From: Flavobacterium sp. J372
GTDB taxonomy: Bacteria > Bacteroidota > Bacteroidia > Flavobacteriales > Flavobacteriaceae
Direction: 5' to 3'
NCBI RefSeq assembly: GCF_024699965.1
Contig: NZ_JAJOMZ010000004.1
Location: forward strand, 248,001 to 312,000
DNA length: 64,000 bases
Part shown: one piece after another, positions 63,989-64,000 of the stretch
Layout: every line of letters starts with the position of its first letter
How positions within the stretch are numbered: position 1 is the first letter of the stretch
Notes under the pieces: generated by a model
Told to the model about the DNA's origin: nothing
Database searches by the model: none
Seen by the model: the letters and a program-made list of their open reading frames with translations, nothing else
Position numbers and translations under genes: made by a program

Positions 63989-64000
63989 ATTATTTAAGCT

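Overview
The window is a chromosomal segment of a Bacteroidota, family Flavobacteriaceae, probably Flavobacterium or a close relative. Evidence: a gldH gliding lipoprotein gene, several proteins with type IX secretion (T9SS) C-terminal sorting domains, a short NuoG, promoters of the flavobacterial type (TTG, about 19 nt, TAnnTTTG), and start codons without obvious Shine-Dalgarno sequences. No phage, insertion sequence or CRISPR array was found.

Layout. 1-12.8 kb: the end of a PepSY membrane protein, a long GAPDH, rluF, an alpha/beta hydrolase, a nif3-like/coiled-coil pair, two tandem lipoproteins, lpxK-pnp, and a thioredoxin-like/T9SS pair. 12.9-19.4 kb: a PhoR/PhoB-like two-component pair divergent from a TonB-dependent receptor, followed by a beta-helix lipoprotein and a stand-alone T9SS sorting domain. 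Eleven-base direct repeats in the promoters suggest these form one nutrient-scavenging regulon. 19.5-25.8 kb: T9SS and surface repeat proteins, a LuxE-like acyltransferase and small exported proteins. 25.9-41.4 kb: aspS, a cold-shock protein and a complete 14-gene complex I operon, nuoA-N. 41.5-48.7 kb: umuC-umuD-2H phosphoesterase, two small lipoproteins, a CAU tRNA, recA, a low-GC MntA/HepT island and trhO. 49-54.6 kb: ricT-like gene, gldH, class A PBP, scoA-scoB. 54.8-64 kb: a fused ABC ATPase, an exonuclease, a serine hydrolase, ogt, a membrane protein/HTH pair, a DUF1573 protein, a second two-component system, a cytochrome c lipoprotein and hemB.

Data quality matters here. Six genes (lipoprotein at 7428, TonB receptor, nuoL, the 2H phosphoesterase, recA with two, and trhO) are broken by single-base changes, each inside an A/T homopolymer of five or six. 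Restoring one base gives full-length conserved proteins in every case, so these are most likely sequencing errors and not pseudogenes.

Most attractive biology: the two-component/TonB/beta-helix/orphan-sorting-domain module with its putative operator repeats; a TrhO carrying a C-terminal domain resembling that of U32 peptidases; inverted repeats just before nuoE and nuoG; and dispersed palindromic repeats that also supply stop codons.
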